The translations under genes and the position numbers were made by a program. Positions 51,167 to 59,382 of a stretch of 64,000 bases of DNA are shown piece after piece; position 1 is the stretch's first letter, and each line of letters begins with the position of its first letter. Below the pieces are notes generated by a model. It had not been told where the DNA came from. It saw nothing but the letters and a program-made list of their open reading frames with translations, and made no database searches. Source of the stretch: Streptomyces sp. NRRL S-455 (GTDB lineage Bacteria; Actinomycetota; Actinomycetes; Streptomycetales; Streptomycetaceae). The stretch is from positions 62,001-126,000 of the forward strand of contig NZ_JOCT01000008.1 in NCBI RefSeq assembly GCF_000717875.1. The letters run 5' to 3'.

Positions 51167-52114
51167 GTGCTCCATGTTCTCGCGGTTGACGACGAGGAGC
51201 CGGCGCTGGAGGAACTGGCCTATCTGCTCCGTCGCGACCCGCACGTGGCGGAGGTGCGAACGGCCAACGACGGCACCGAGGCGCTCCTCGACATCGATCG
51301 GACCCTGGGTGCGGGACGGCCGCTCGACGCCGTCTTCCTCGACATAGGCATGCCCGACCTGGACGGCGTGTCCATCGCCCGCCTGATCTCCCGCTTCGCC
51401 GAGCCGCCGCGGGTCGTGTTCGTGACCGCGCACGAGGACTACGCGGTGGACGCGTTCTCCTTGCACGCCGCCGACTACGTGCTCAAACCGGTCGACCCGC
51501 AACGCCTGGCCGAGGCGGTGCGCCGGGTCGCGGACGAGAAGCCGAGCGAGCCGGGGGAGTCGGGCGAGCAGGGCGAGCAGGGCGATGGCACCGCGCGGCA
51601 GGAAGCCGCGCAGGCCGCCGCGCCGCCCGCCGACGAGGTCATCTGCGTGGAACTGGGCGGAGTGACGCGCTTCCTGCGCCGCAGCGAGGTGCTCTACGCC
51701 GAGGCCCAGGGCGACTACGCGCGCCTGCACTCCTCATCGGGCACCCACCTGGTGCGGACGTCGCTCACCGCCTTGGAGGAAGGCTGGCGCGACGCGGGAT
51801 TCATCCGCATTCACCGAGGCTTCCTGGTCGCCGTCGACGCGGTGAGCGAGATTCGGATCGAGGCCGGGAAGACCTGTGTGCGGCTCGGTGACCAGGTGCT
51901 GCCGGTCAGTCGACGTCACGTCCGGCAGGTCAGGGACGCCCTGGTGCGCCAGGCGCTGGCCCGCCGTCCCGAGGCGAAAGCCACCGGTCCGCCGACGCCC
52001 GCCACGGGCACGCCGACACCCACCACCGGTCCGCCGGCGCACGGCGGCGGGCTGCCCGGCACCGTCAGACCGCTCATCCAGCGTCCCTTCCACCACCGCG
52101 ACGGTGTCACATGA
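51167..52114 (+). CDS. LytTR-family response regulator
   Basis: A 315-residue response regulator. The receiver domain (residues 1-120) has VLAVDDEEPALEELAYLL (acidic pair), AVFLDIGMPDLDG with the phosphoacceptor Asp near 57, VFVTAHEDYAVDAFSLHAAD and YVLKPVD. A Glu/Gly/Gln linker leads to a LytTR DNA-binding domain (about 165-262): VTRFLRRSEVLYAEAQGDYA and RDAGFIRIHRGFLVAVDAV. The C-terminal 50 residues are Pro/Thr-rich. LytTR proteins bind paired direct repeats. GTG 51167 fits the receiver start. Its stop overlaps the start of the DUF485 gene (ATGA). Likely activates the symporter genes downstream. Confidence 0.9.
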   Translation: MLHVLAVDDEEPALEELAYLLRRDPHVAEVRTANDGTEALLDIDRTLGAGRPLDAVFLDIGMPDLDGVSIARLISRFAEPPRVVFVTAHEDYAVDAFSLHAADYVLKPVDPQRLAEAVRRVADEKPSEPGESGEQGEQGDGTARQEAAQAAAPPADEVICVELGGVTRFLRRSEVLYAEAQGDYARLHSSSGTHLVRTSLTALEEGWRDAGFIRIHRGFLVAVDAVSEIRIEAGKTCVRLGDQVLPVSRRHVRQVRDALVRQALARRPEAKATGPPTPATGTPTPTTGPPAHGGGLPGTVRPLIQRPFHHRDGVT

Positions 52115-52542
52115 CGGCGGGGCAGGACCGCTCCCGCGGCGATCCGGGCACCGGCGAGCCACCTCCGCGCCGCGTCACGGTGGCCCACCCCAGGACCCTG
52201 GCGGCCCTCGGCAGGGGGGAGCTGGCCACCGGGCACGCGCCGGTCCACGACGATCTCGGCCGCCAGACCCCGCTGGGCGACATCTACCTCCGCTCCCTGA
52301 TGCGCAGCCAGCTCCGGCTCGGACTCGCCGTCGTGGGAACCCTCGCCCTTGTCCTCGGTTCCCTTCCCTACCTCTTCCTCATGACGCCCGTCCTGCGGGA
52401 CGGGAGCCTGGCCGGAATCCCCGTGACGTGGCTGGTCATCGGCGTGGCCGTGTACCCGGTGATCCTCACGCTCGCCCTGGTCTGTGTCCGCCAGGCCCGC
52501 AGGAACGAGCGTGACTTCGTCGACCTGATCGACCGCTCATGA
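52111..52542 (+). CDS. DUF485-like small membrane protein
   Basis: A 143-residue protein with a polar N-terminal half and two membrane helices (LRLGLAVVGTLALVLGSLPY near 71 and VTWLVIGVAVYPVILTLALV near 104), then a basic end (RQARRNERDFVDLID). DUF485 proteins are made together with acetate/solute symporters of the ActP type and are thought to be accessory subunits. ATG 52111 overlaps the regulator's stop; the symporter gene follows after 13 bp. The long soluble N-terminus (about 60 residues) is more than in the usual 100-residue family member. Confidence 0.82.
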   Translation: MTAGQDRSRGDPGTGEPPPRRVTVAHPRTLAALGRGELATGHAPVHDDLGRQTPLGDIYLRSLMRSQLRLGLAVVGTLALVLGSLPYLFLMTPVLRDGSLAGIPVTWLVIGVAVYPVILTLALVCVRQARRNERDFVDLIDRS

Positions 52543-52555
52543 GGGGCCCGGCCCC

Positions 52556-54397
52556 GTGAACAGCGTGCAGGCCATCGCGGCCGTCGCTCTGGTGTCCGTC
52601 GCCACGGCCCTGTTCAGCGTGTACGGACTGCGCCCGGGACGGGCCACATCCGACTTCTACGTCGCCTCGCGGGCCGTCTCGCCCTTCCGTAACGCCTCGG
52701 CGATCGGTGGCGAGTACCTCTCCGCCGCCTCCTTCCTCGGCGTCGCCGGGCTGGTGCTGGCCTACGGCGCGGACATGCTGTGGTTCGGCGTCGGGTACAC
52801 CGCCGGATATCTGGTGCTCCTGGCCTTCGTCGCCGCCCCGCTGCGCCGTTCCGGCGCCTACACCGTCCCCGACTTCGCCGAGGCGCGTCTGGAGTCCGTT
52901 CGGGTGCGCCGCCTGACGGCGCTGCTGGTGGTGCTCACCGGGTGGCTTTACATGCTGCCGCAACTGCAGGGAGCCGGACTGACACTGCGTACCGTCACCT
53001 CCGCCCCGCTGTGGGTGGGTCCGGTGGTCGTGACCACCGTGGTGATGATCACCGTCGCGTCGGGCGGGATGCGCAGCGTCACCTTCGTGCAGGCCTTCCA
53101 GTACTGGCTCAAGCTCACCGCGCTCGCCATCCCCGTGATCTTCCTGCTGCTGGCCTGGCGTGCCGACGGAGCCCCGTGGCCGAGTGCCGACACTCCGCCG
53201 CGGTTCCGGGAGACGACGACCGTGTCCGTGCAGCAGGCCGTGCGCGTGGAGGTGGACGAACCCGTGACCGTGACGGTGAGCGGCAGCCTCGAAGGGCGTC
53301 AACTCGACGACACGACGGTACGGCTCGCCGAAGGGGAGCACCGGATCGGCGAAGAGACGGAGGTGGAGTTCCCCGCCGGAGCCGACGTCCCGCACACCGT
53401 GGGGCAGGAGCCGCTGGAGGGCAATGACTGGTCCCAGCCGCTGTCGGCGATCAGCCATCCCGTGTACGGGACGTATTCGCTGCTGCTCGCCACCTTGCTG
53501 GGCACCATGGGGCTGCCCCATGTGATCGTGCGCTTCTACACCAATCCCGACGGGGCGGCCGCCCGCCGCACCACGTGGGTCGTCCTGTGGCTGCTCGGCG
53601 CCTTCTATGTGATGCCCCCGGTCTACGGGGCACTGGGCCGCCTGTACACCCCTGAGCTGCTCATGACCGGCCGCACCGACGCGTCCGTGCTGCTGCTGCC
53701 CACCCAACTCGTCGGCGGGACCGTCGGCACGTTGCTGGGCACGCTGGTCACCGCGGGCGCGTTCGCGGCGTTTCTGTCGACGGCCTCCGGCCTGACCGTC
53801 TCGGTCGCCGGTGTCCTCGGTCAGGAGCTGGACCATGTGCGGGCACACATCAGAGCCCGGCTTGCGCGTCGGCGCACGCTGGTCGCCGGACCGCGCCGGG
53901 GGAACGCGAGGGGCACGCTCCGGGCGGAGGGCCGCGGGGACATTCTGCGCCTGCGGCTCGCCGGAGTGGCTGCCGCGGGTGTGCCGTGCCTGCTCTCGCT
54001 GGCCGTGGTCCACCGTCCGGTGGCGGATGTGGTCGTGCTGGCGTTCGCGGTGGCCGCCTCGTCGTTCTGGCCGCTGCTGTTGCTCGGCATCTGGTGGCGT
54101 GGCCTGACTCCGCAGGGTGCGGTGGCGGGGCTGCTGGTCGGTGGGGGCGCCACGATCGGTGCGGTGGCCCTCACCATCGTCGGCCACCCGTTCGGCGGCT
54201 GGCCGGGGGCCCTGCTGAGCCGCCCTGCGGCCTGGAGTGTGCCGCTCGCCTTCGCGGTGATGATCGGGACCTCCCTGCTGACCCGGCGCAGCATCCCTCG
54301 CGGCACCGCCCGTATCCTCGTCCGCCTCCACGCGCCCGAGGGGCTGGTGCTGCCCCGCCGGGACTCGGCGGCCCGTGACCGCGGACGCTGGAAGTGA
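52556..54397 (+). CDS. sodium/solute symporter, ActP/MctC-like
   Basis: A 613-residue member of the sodium:solute symporter family with about 13 hydrophobic helices. Diagnostic parts: SDFYVASRAVSPFRNASAIG near residue 23, GEYLSAASFLGVAGLVLAYG near 50, MGLPHVIVRFYTNPDGAAAR near 317 and LSTASGLTVSVAGVLGQELD near 405. This matches acetate/monocarboxylate permeases. Unusual is a hydrophilic insert of about 100 residues (about 205-305) between helices, with beta-type sequence (VSVQQAVRVEVDEPVTVTVS), probably extracytoplasmic. GTG 52556 fits the first helix. It is the last gene of the two-component operon and probably its main target. Confidence 0.88.
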   Translation: MNSVQAIAAVALVSVATALFSVYGLRPGRATSDFYVASRAVSPFRNASAIGGEYLSAASFLGVAGLVLAYGADMLWFGVGYTAGYLVLLAFVAAPLRRSGAYTVPDFAEARLESVRVRRLTALLVVLTGWLYMLPQLQGAGLTLRTVTSAPLWVGPVVVTTVVMITVASGGMRSVTFVQAFQYWLKLTALAIPVIFLLLAWRADGAPWPSADTPPRFRETTTVSVQQAVRVEVDEPVTVTVSGSLEGRQLDDTTVRLAEGEHRIGEETEVEFPAGADVPHTVGQEPLEGNDWSQPLSAISHPVYGTYSLLLATLLGTMGLPHVIVRFYTNPDGAAARRTTWVVLWLLGAFYVMPPVYGALGRLYTPELLMTGRTDASVLLLPTQLVGGTVGTLLGTLVTAGAFAAFLSTASGLTVSVAGVLGQELDHVRAHIRARLARRRTLVAGPRRGNARGTLRAEGRGDILRLRLAGVAAAGVPCLLSLAVVHRPVADVVVLAFAVAASSFWPLLLLGIWWRGLTPQGAVAGLLVGGGATIGAVALTIVGHPFGGWPGALLSRPAAWSVPLAFAVMIGTSLLTRRSIPRGTARILVRLHAPEGLVLPRRDSAARDRGRWK

Positions 54398-54435
54398 GGC
54401 CGTGACGATCCACCGGTCCCCGACCAGCGTGTCCG

Positions 54436-54939
54436 CTAGGCGGCGCCGGTTTCGGGCTCGTGCTCGGGAGCGTCGACGGCCAGTGTGGCCCAGACGAGCT
54501 TTCCGCCGTGGCCGGTGGCGGTGCCCCAGCGGCTGGCCAGGCACTGGAGGATGTACAGGCCGCGGCCGTGTTCGTCCGAGGACGCGGGGGACGCCACCTC
54601 GGGCATCGCCTCGGCCGGGCACTCGTCGGTGACGGTGATCAGCAACTGCGGGTCCGTGGCGGTACCGCACTTGGCGAGGTGCACCATGATCGTTTCGGCG
54701 AGGCCGTAGAGCACGGCGTTGGTCACCAGCTCGGAGGTGATCAGAGTGGCGTCGTCCACCAGGTGGTCCAGGTCCCAGCACCGTAGATGGGCCGCGACCT
54801 GCCGACGGGCAGTAGAGATGTGTTCCGGATCGGCGGCCAGGGCGAGACCGACGCGGGTGGGGACCGACTGTTTGCCCCAGGCAGCGGCGGCCGGCGCGGA
54901 CGGCCAGGACACCGGTTCGGCTGCGATGGTGGTGGACAT
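54436..54939 (-). CDS. RsbW-like ATP-binding protein (GHKL anti-sigma-type kinase)
   Basis: A 167-residue single-domain GHKL ATPase: DDATLITSELVTNAVLYGLA (N box) near residue 62, LLITVTDECPA (G1) near 98 and DEHGRGLYILQCLASRWGTA (G2) near 121. Dozens of these occur per Streptomyces genome; some are anti-sigma factors, some pair with SpoIIE phosphatases or conservon proteins. ATG 54939 has GGAAGGA about nine bases upstream. It faces the symporter gene and no partner is adjacent. Confidence 0.88.
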   Translation of the reverse strand: MSTTIAAEPVSWPSAPAAAAWGKQSVPTRVGLALAADPEHISTARRQVAAHLRCWDLDHLVDDATLITSELVTNAVLYGLAETIMVHLAKCGTATDPQLLITVTDECPAEAMPEVASPASSDEHGRGLYILQCLASRWGTATGHGGKLVWATLAVDAPEHEPETGAA

Positions 54940-55499
54940 GACGGGGTCCTTCCCTGCAGCGGCGGTCGGCCTAGGAGTTTCTGCGCCAACTGTTTTCGAG
55001 ATGGAGGTCTGCTCAGTTCGGTTCGTGCTTTGTGTCTACACCGATCGCGGCGGCCTGTGTCCCCCTCCGGAACCCCGGGCATGCCGAACGGACACCTCCA
55101 TGCGACGAACGGACCGGCACGTGCGCCGAACGGTAGCCGTGGACGACGAACGACGTGTCTCGTGGTCGGCCCGGCGCGTTGTGCTCGGGCCGACACGTGC
55201 CCTATCGCCCATGCCACAGCGTCGGCGGCCGACCTCGGGCGCCCTCACACGGCCCAGGGGCGGGCCGGCGATGATCATTCGGTGGCACCGGTCGAGGGTT
55301 TGCTCCGCTCCTACTCCTCAGCGCAGGACTGACCGCCTCGCTGCGCCTCGCCCATACCGCACTCCTGGCCGATCCTGATCGTCACCCAGTCGGCGTCAGC
55401 CCGACTCTCAGAGTGGATCTTCCGCCTGCCTCAGTGTCCAGCTGCGCTGTTCGCCCACCACTCTGCATCGGTGGGACGTTCCTCGTTCACTCCCGCCCG
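54940..55499. other. gap without a recognisable gene
   Basis: No frame shows family similarity. Sequence near 55310-55430 (SLRLAHTALLADPDRHPVGV in one frame) looks coding-like but was not recognised. The region leads into a broken dehalogenase, so it may be a decayed stretch. Confidence 0.4.
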
Positions 55500-56047
55500 A
55501 AGCAACGTGTCGAACACATATCCCGCGAGCAGCGTGGCATCCTCAACGGCGTCCGGCCCTACCTCACCAGCGACGTCCTGGACCTGGAGGCCGCTCGGCT
55601 CGTAGCCGGTGCCGCCGGAGTCGAAGACCCGACCGCCGTAGCGGCACTGGCGCTTTCAGGTCGTCAGCTCCCGCCGTGGCCTGACACCGTGTCGGGGCTC
55701 GCCCGACTCGCCGAACGGTTCCCGCTGATCGGCCTCTCCAACGCTGGCCGGATGGCGCTCCTCGGGCTCAACGCCCACGCCGGACCGCGCTGGCACCAGG
55801 CGTTGTCCGCCGAAGAAGCACGGACTTACAAGCCGTCGCTGCCCACGCCTGGGATCTGCGCGGAGCGCAGGGCATCGGCATGCGCACCGCCTATGTCGCT
55901 CGCCCCGTTGGCGACCCTCCCGCATCCTCGGACCGGTTCGATCCGCACGCCGACGACCTGGATGACTTGGCCGAACAACTCGACGTCGTCCAGCGCCGTG
56001 ACCGTGAAGGGTGGTTCCCGGACGGTGACGGGGGCGGGGGGAGTTGA
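55500..56047 (+). pseudogene. haloacid dehalogenase-like (type II) remnant
   Basis: Two frames match a type II haloacid dehalogenase of the HAD family. The first has VSGLARLAERFPLIGLSNAG (motif II Ser-Asn) and ALSAEEARTYKPS (motif III Lys). The second has VAAHAWDLRGAQGIGMRTAY followed by VARPVGDPP and ends in HADDLDDLAEQLDVV at the stop 56045-56047. The usual 20-30 residues between Lys-Pro and the A-A-H-A-W-D motif are deleted together with a frame change near 55832. The N-terminal motif I with the nucleophilic Asp is not found. It is dead. Confidence 0.75.
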
Positions 56048-56238
56048 CGGCACGCAGCACCCTCGCCGTCTTGGTGCCGGGCGGGGCGGTGGAGTCGCAG
56101 CAGGCAGTCCGCGCGGCAGCAGGTCCGGGCAGCAAGCGGTGACCGCGAAGTCAAGTGGCCTCGCGGCGCCGGGTTGGTCGGGCTGCGAGGGGGCCGCCCC
56201 GCACGGTACTGCCGTACGGGGCGCTCCCGGCGAGCCGG

Positions 56239-57567
56239 TCAGAGCGGGCAGGTGTCCATCCAGCGGGTGACCAGGGACGTGTCGTTCTTGTCGGCCTCAC
56301 GTGCGGGGCCGCACAGGAACGGGGTGAAGCGGGTGTCGGCTCGCAGCCAGTAGCTGAGGAACGACACGATCCACTTGCCCTGCTTGGCCTTGTTGCCGGA
56401 GCCCGTCATCGGGCACAGGTGGTCGCCCGGAACCTCGATGTAGAGCTTCTCGGCCTGCGCCATGGAGTTGTACCAGGGCACGGCGTAGCTGTTGCCGTGG
56501 GCGACGGGGTCGCTCTGGCAGGTCAGGAAGAACGTGGGGTCGGTGACCCCGGAGAAGTCCACGCTCGGGTAGTACGGGGCGGTGGGCACGCCCGCCCGGA
56601 ATCGGGAGTCGTCCCGGAGGGCCGCCATGACACCACCGCCGCCCATCGAGTGCCCGACCGCGCCCAGCGTGCCGTTGACCTTCCCCGAGACCGGGTTGCC
56701 GGGGGCGTTGCCCAGAGCGAGCAACTGGGTGCCGGCGGCCGTGATCTGGCGTCCGCGTGAGGCGGGATCGTCGGTGAGCGTGGTGGTTCCGACGTTGAGG
56801 ACGACGAAGCCCCAGGAAGCGAGACGGGGGGCGAGCCACTGGAGGTTCTGCTGGGTGCCCTGGTATCCCGGCATCAGGACGACACCCGGGTACGGGCCGC
56901 CGGCCGTCGGGTAGGTGACCGTGCCGGAGCCGTATCCGCTCGGGTCGGGGACGGTGTAGGTGGCGGTGGTCAGCGGCCCGGCCGCGGCCTCGAGGGAAGC
57001 CGTCGACGGGTCGGGGATCCCATCGCCCGGAGGGGTGCCGCGGGAGCCGTACACCTGGAACTCCCACAGCGAGTAGCCGAAGGCGGTGCCGCGCTGGGTG
57101 CCGTGGACGCGGACGTACCGGCCGTTGCCGTTCACGTCGAGGGTCTGCACGCCGCCGGTGCCGGCCGTGGCCGAGTGGATGGTGGTCCAGGCCGTGCCGT
57201 CGTCGGAGGTCTGGATCTGGAAGGCGCGGGCGTACGCGGCCTCCCAGCGCAGCACGACCCGGCTGATGGTGGCGGTGGTGCCCAGGTCGACCGTCAGCCA
57301 CTGCGGATCGCGGAACGTGCTCGACCAGCGGGTTCCGGTGTCGCCGTCCACGGCCGCCGACGCGGGCGTGGACGCTTTCTCGGTGGACGAGGCGGTCGCC
57401 GGCCGGCCTTGGGACAGTAAGTCGGCGGCGGCCGCGGGTGGGGCGGCGACGGTCAGCAGGGTCAGTGCCAGGCCGATGGTGGTCGTCAGGGCGATCAGCG
57501 CCGTCACGGCACGGGGCCGGGTCCGTGGCGGCGCGGTCGTGCCGGTCGGGGGGCGGGATGGACGCAT
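56239..57567 (-). CDS. secreted discoidin (F5/8C)-cutinase/polyesterase-like hydrolase
   Basis: A 442-residue exported protein. Signal peptide at about 20-48 (ALIALTTTIGLALTLLTVAA, PPAAAA). Residues about 50-180 are an F5/8 type C (discoidin) domain: ASSTEKASTPASAAVDGDTG, TRWSSTFRDPQWLTVDLG and the closing LWEFQVYGS. The C-terminal part is an alpha/beta hydrolase closest in motifs to bacterial cutinases and PET hydrolases: YPGVVLMPGYQGTQQNLQWL, GAVGHSMGGGGVMAAL (nucleophile Ser), TCQSDPVAH (Asp), PGDHLCPM (His) and a two-Cys C-terminus (FLCGP ... MDTCPL) as in that family. ATG 57567 follows a consensus GGAGGT. It probably hydrolyses polyesters or lipids, with the discoidin domain binding a surface. 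Confidence 0.85.
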   Translation of the reverse strand: MRPSRPPTGTTAPPRTRPRAVTALIALTTTIGLALTLLTVAAPPAAAADLLSQGRPATASSTEKASTPASAAVDGDTGTRWSSTFRDPQWLTVDLGTTATISRVVLRWEAAYARAFQIQTSDDGTAWTTIHSATAGTGGVQTLDVNGNGRYVRVHGTQRGTAFGYSLWEFQVYGSRGTPPGDGIPDPSTASLEAAAGPLTTATYTVPDPSGYGSGTVTYPTAGGPYPGVVLMPGYQGTQQNLQWLAPRLASWGFVVLNVGTTTLTDDPASRGRQITAAGTQLLALGNAPGNPVSGKVNGTLGAVGHSMGGGGVMAALRDDSRFRAGVPTAPYYPSVDFSGVTDPTFFLTCQSDPVAHGNSYAVPWYNSMAQAEKLYIEVPGDHLCPMTGSGNKAKQGKWIVSFLSYWLRADTRFTPFLCGPAREADKNDTSLVTRWMDTCPL

Positions 57568-57641
57568 TGCTTTACCTCCGGGTAGCGGTGAGAGCGCGGT
57601 GACCGGACAGCGAGGTACGCCCGTAGGTGAGGGCGGCAGGG

Positions 57642-59036
57642 CTAGCGGGACTGGGCGAAGAGCCAGTCGATGACCACGTCGTTCTCGTAGGTCTGGGCCC
57701 AGGAGAGGTGTGGGTTCACCGGTGTCGTTCCGGGCGTGTAGCTCGTGAACAGGATGTGGCTGCGCGTGGCCCGGGCCTGCTTCAGCAGGGCCCGGGCCCG
57801 GGCCTCGAACTGTGCCTTCGGCAGGTCGTTGGCCCATTCCCCCCGGCTGACCCGTGCGCCGGCGGCTTCCAGCGCGTTCATCAGGGTCCAGGTGCCGGGC
57901 TTGCCGAACCGGCCCTCCCGGTAGGGGACGATCGGGTCGTCGACGGAGTGGTCGGCCCAGATCGGGATGTGCGTGATCTTTTCCATCGCGGCCGGGTCGC
58001 CCCAGCCTGCCGTGGGCAGGGCGGCCGCGAACTGGGCGGGCCGCTTCGCCAGCAGGCTGTAGATGCCGCGTCCGCCGGAGGACAGTCCGACGAGGTAGAG
58101 CCGGTCCGTGTCCACGTTCCGGGTGTGCTCGCGTACGAAGGTGTCGATGAGTTCGATCAGCGCGCCCTGGACCCTGGCGTCGGTCCAGTCCGTGCCGTCG
58201 GGTCCGTCCATGGGACGGGGCAGGGGGATCTGCGGGGCGAGGACGAACGCGGGGTCGCGGCGCTGTCGTTCCGGCTTGGCGAAGGTGACAGCGATCCGGT
58301 TGGAGGTGAGCTGGGTCATGTTGTTGTCCGCGACCTCGCCACCGCCGTGCAGGGTGACGACGAGCGGGTATCGCGTGCGGGTCCGCGGGTTCCGTACGAA
58401 GCCCGCGGGCCGGTAGAGCCGGAAGTTCAGAGCGAAGCCCGTGGAGTCGGTGAAGGAACCGGCGGTGAAGTCGTCGGCCACGGGGGTGATGACGTCGTCG
58501 TTCCGGCTCGCGAACGGGCCGGCCACGAGCACCGGTTCACCGTTCGGGGCGTGCACGTCCGCGAGCTGTGTGACGGAGTAGGCGCGGTCGAGCGGAAGGG
58601 GGTCGGTGCCGGCGGCCCGCGCGTTGGAGTCGTTCGGGTCGAGTTCGATGATCAGCCGGTCTCCGGGCCGTCCGGGGCGAGAGCGGTCGTCCACTTCGGC
58701 CGTGGTGCTGGAGTACACCCGGGTCACCGTTCGAGCCGCTGTCTGCCCGCCCACGGTGGCCTTCACCTGGAAGGCGGAGGGCGGGACCACTCCGCCGGGT
58801 AAGTCGATGCGGTGTGCGTACTGGAGGGCCACGGCTGTCACCAGCCAGTTGTTCCTCGGTGTGACCCGGGTGACCAGGTCCGTTCGCAGGACCGGGTTGC
58901 GTGCGAAGGCCGCTCGGCGTCCTTCGGATGTGCCTGCCGTGGTGCCGGCGGCAGCGGCGGGTGCCGTGGTCAGAGCCGGCGCCGCGAGCGCACCCGCGGT
59001 GACGGTGAGCGCCGTGCGTCTGCTGATCGCTTTCAT
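57642..59036 (-). CDS. secreted esterase with Ig-like N-terminal domain (EstA/PHB-depolymerase-like)
   Basis: A 464-residue protein. A twin-arginine-type signal is at the N-terminus (ISRRTALTVTAGALAAPALT). Then an Ig-like domain of the EstA type (NPVLRTDLVTRVTPRNNWLV to RTVTRVYSS, residues about 45-140) and an alpha/beta-hydrolase of the PHB depolymerase/peptidase type: YPLVVTLHGGGEVAD near 250, YLVGLSSGGRGIYSLLAKRP with the nucleophile near 342, HSVDDPIVPYREG (Asp) and a C-terminal His in VNPHLSWAQTYEN. ATG 59036 has GGAGGA eight bases upstream. It is transcribed toward the discoidin-polyesterase gene 74 bp away, so the two secreted esterases may share a transcript and a job in polyester breakdown. 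Confidence 0.85.
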   Translation of the reverse strand: MKAISRRTALTVTAGALAAPALTTAPAAAAGTTAGTSEGRRAAFARNPVLRTDLVTRVTPRNNWLVTAVALQYAHRIDLPGGVVPPSAFQVKATVGGQTAARTVTRVYSSTTAEVDDRSRPGRPGDRLIIELDPNDSNARAAGTDPLPLDRAYSVTQLADVHAPNGEPVLVAGPFASRNDDVITPVADDFTAGSFTDSTGFALNFRLYRPAGFVRNPRTRTRYPLVVTLHGGGEVADNNMTQLTSNRIAVTFAKPERQRRDPAFVLAPQIPLPRPMDGPDGTDWTDARVQGALIELIDTFVREHTRNVDTDRLYLVGLSSGGRGIYSLLAKRPAQFAAALPTAGWGDPAAMEKITHIPIWADHSVDDPIVPYREGRFGKPGTWTLMNALEAAGARVSRGEWANDLPKAQFEARARALLKQARATRSHILFTSYTPGTTPVNPHLSWAQTYENDVVIDWLFAQSR

Positions 59037-59055
59037 CGGTATTCCTCCGTGGATA

Positions 59056-59075
59056 CCCCCGCCTTCAGGCGGAGG
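59056..59075 (-). other. hairpin in the leader of the esterase gene
   Basis: CCGCC-TTCA-GGCGG (59059-59072), extended with one mismatch to 59056-59075, lies just upstream of the esterase ribosome binding site. It resembles the small hairpins at IS200/IS605 ends; no transposase or TnpB fragment was recognised in 59076-59340, which otherwise holds nothing identifiable. Confidence 0.35.
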
Positions 59076-59340
59076 GAGGGACGGACCCCTGCGGAGCATG
59101 GCGGTGCTCGCGTCCTCGGGGACGGCCTCGGCGGCGGGCGGGAGCTGGGCGGGTGCGGGCCGAGGTGTTACGCGAGAGTTTCGGAGCATCGGCGGATCGG
59201 CGTCCAGCGGCAAACCGAGATCTGTCCATGCGATAAGCGCATCAATGCCGGCGGGTGCGCCACAGAGGGTGTGGGGAGGGCGAGTACGCATGGGAAAGGG
59301 CGGCACCCGGCAGACCGGATGCCGCCCTCCGCAGGGCCGT

Positions 59341-59382
59341 TACTTCGTGGTGCTCGTCGGCTACTTCGTGGTGCTCGTCGGC
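59341..59382. repeat. 21-bp tandem duplication across the mscS stop codon
   Basis: TACTTCGTGGTGCTCGTCGG plus C occurs twice in tandem (59341-59361, 59362-59382). On the minus strand the copy encodes PTSTTK and the junction supplies the stop, so the last codons were duplicated past the stop. Confidence 0.85.
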
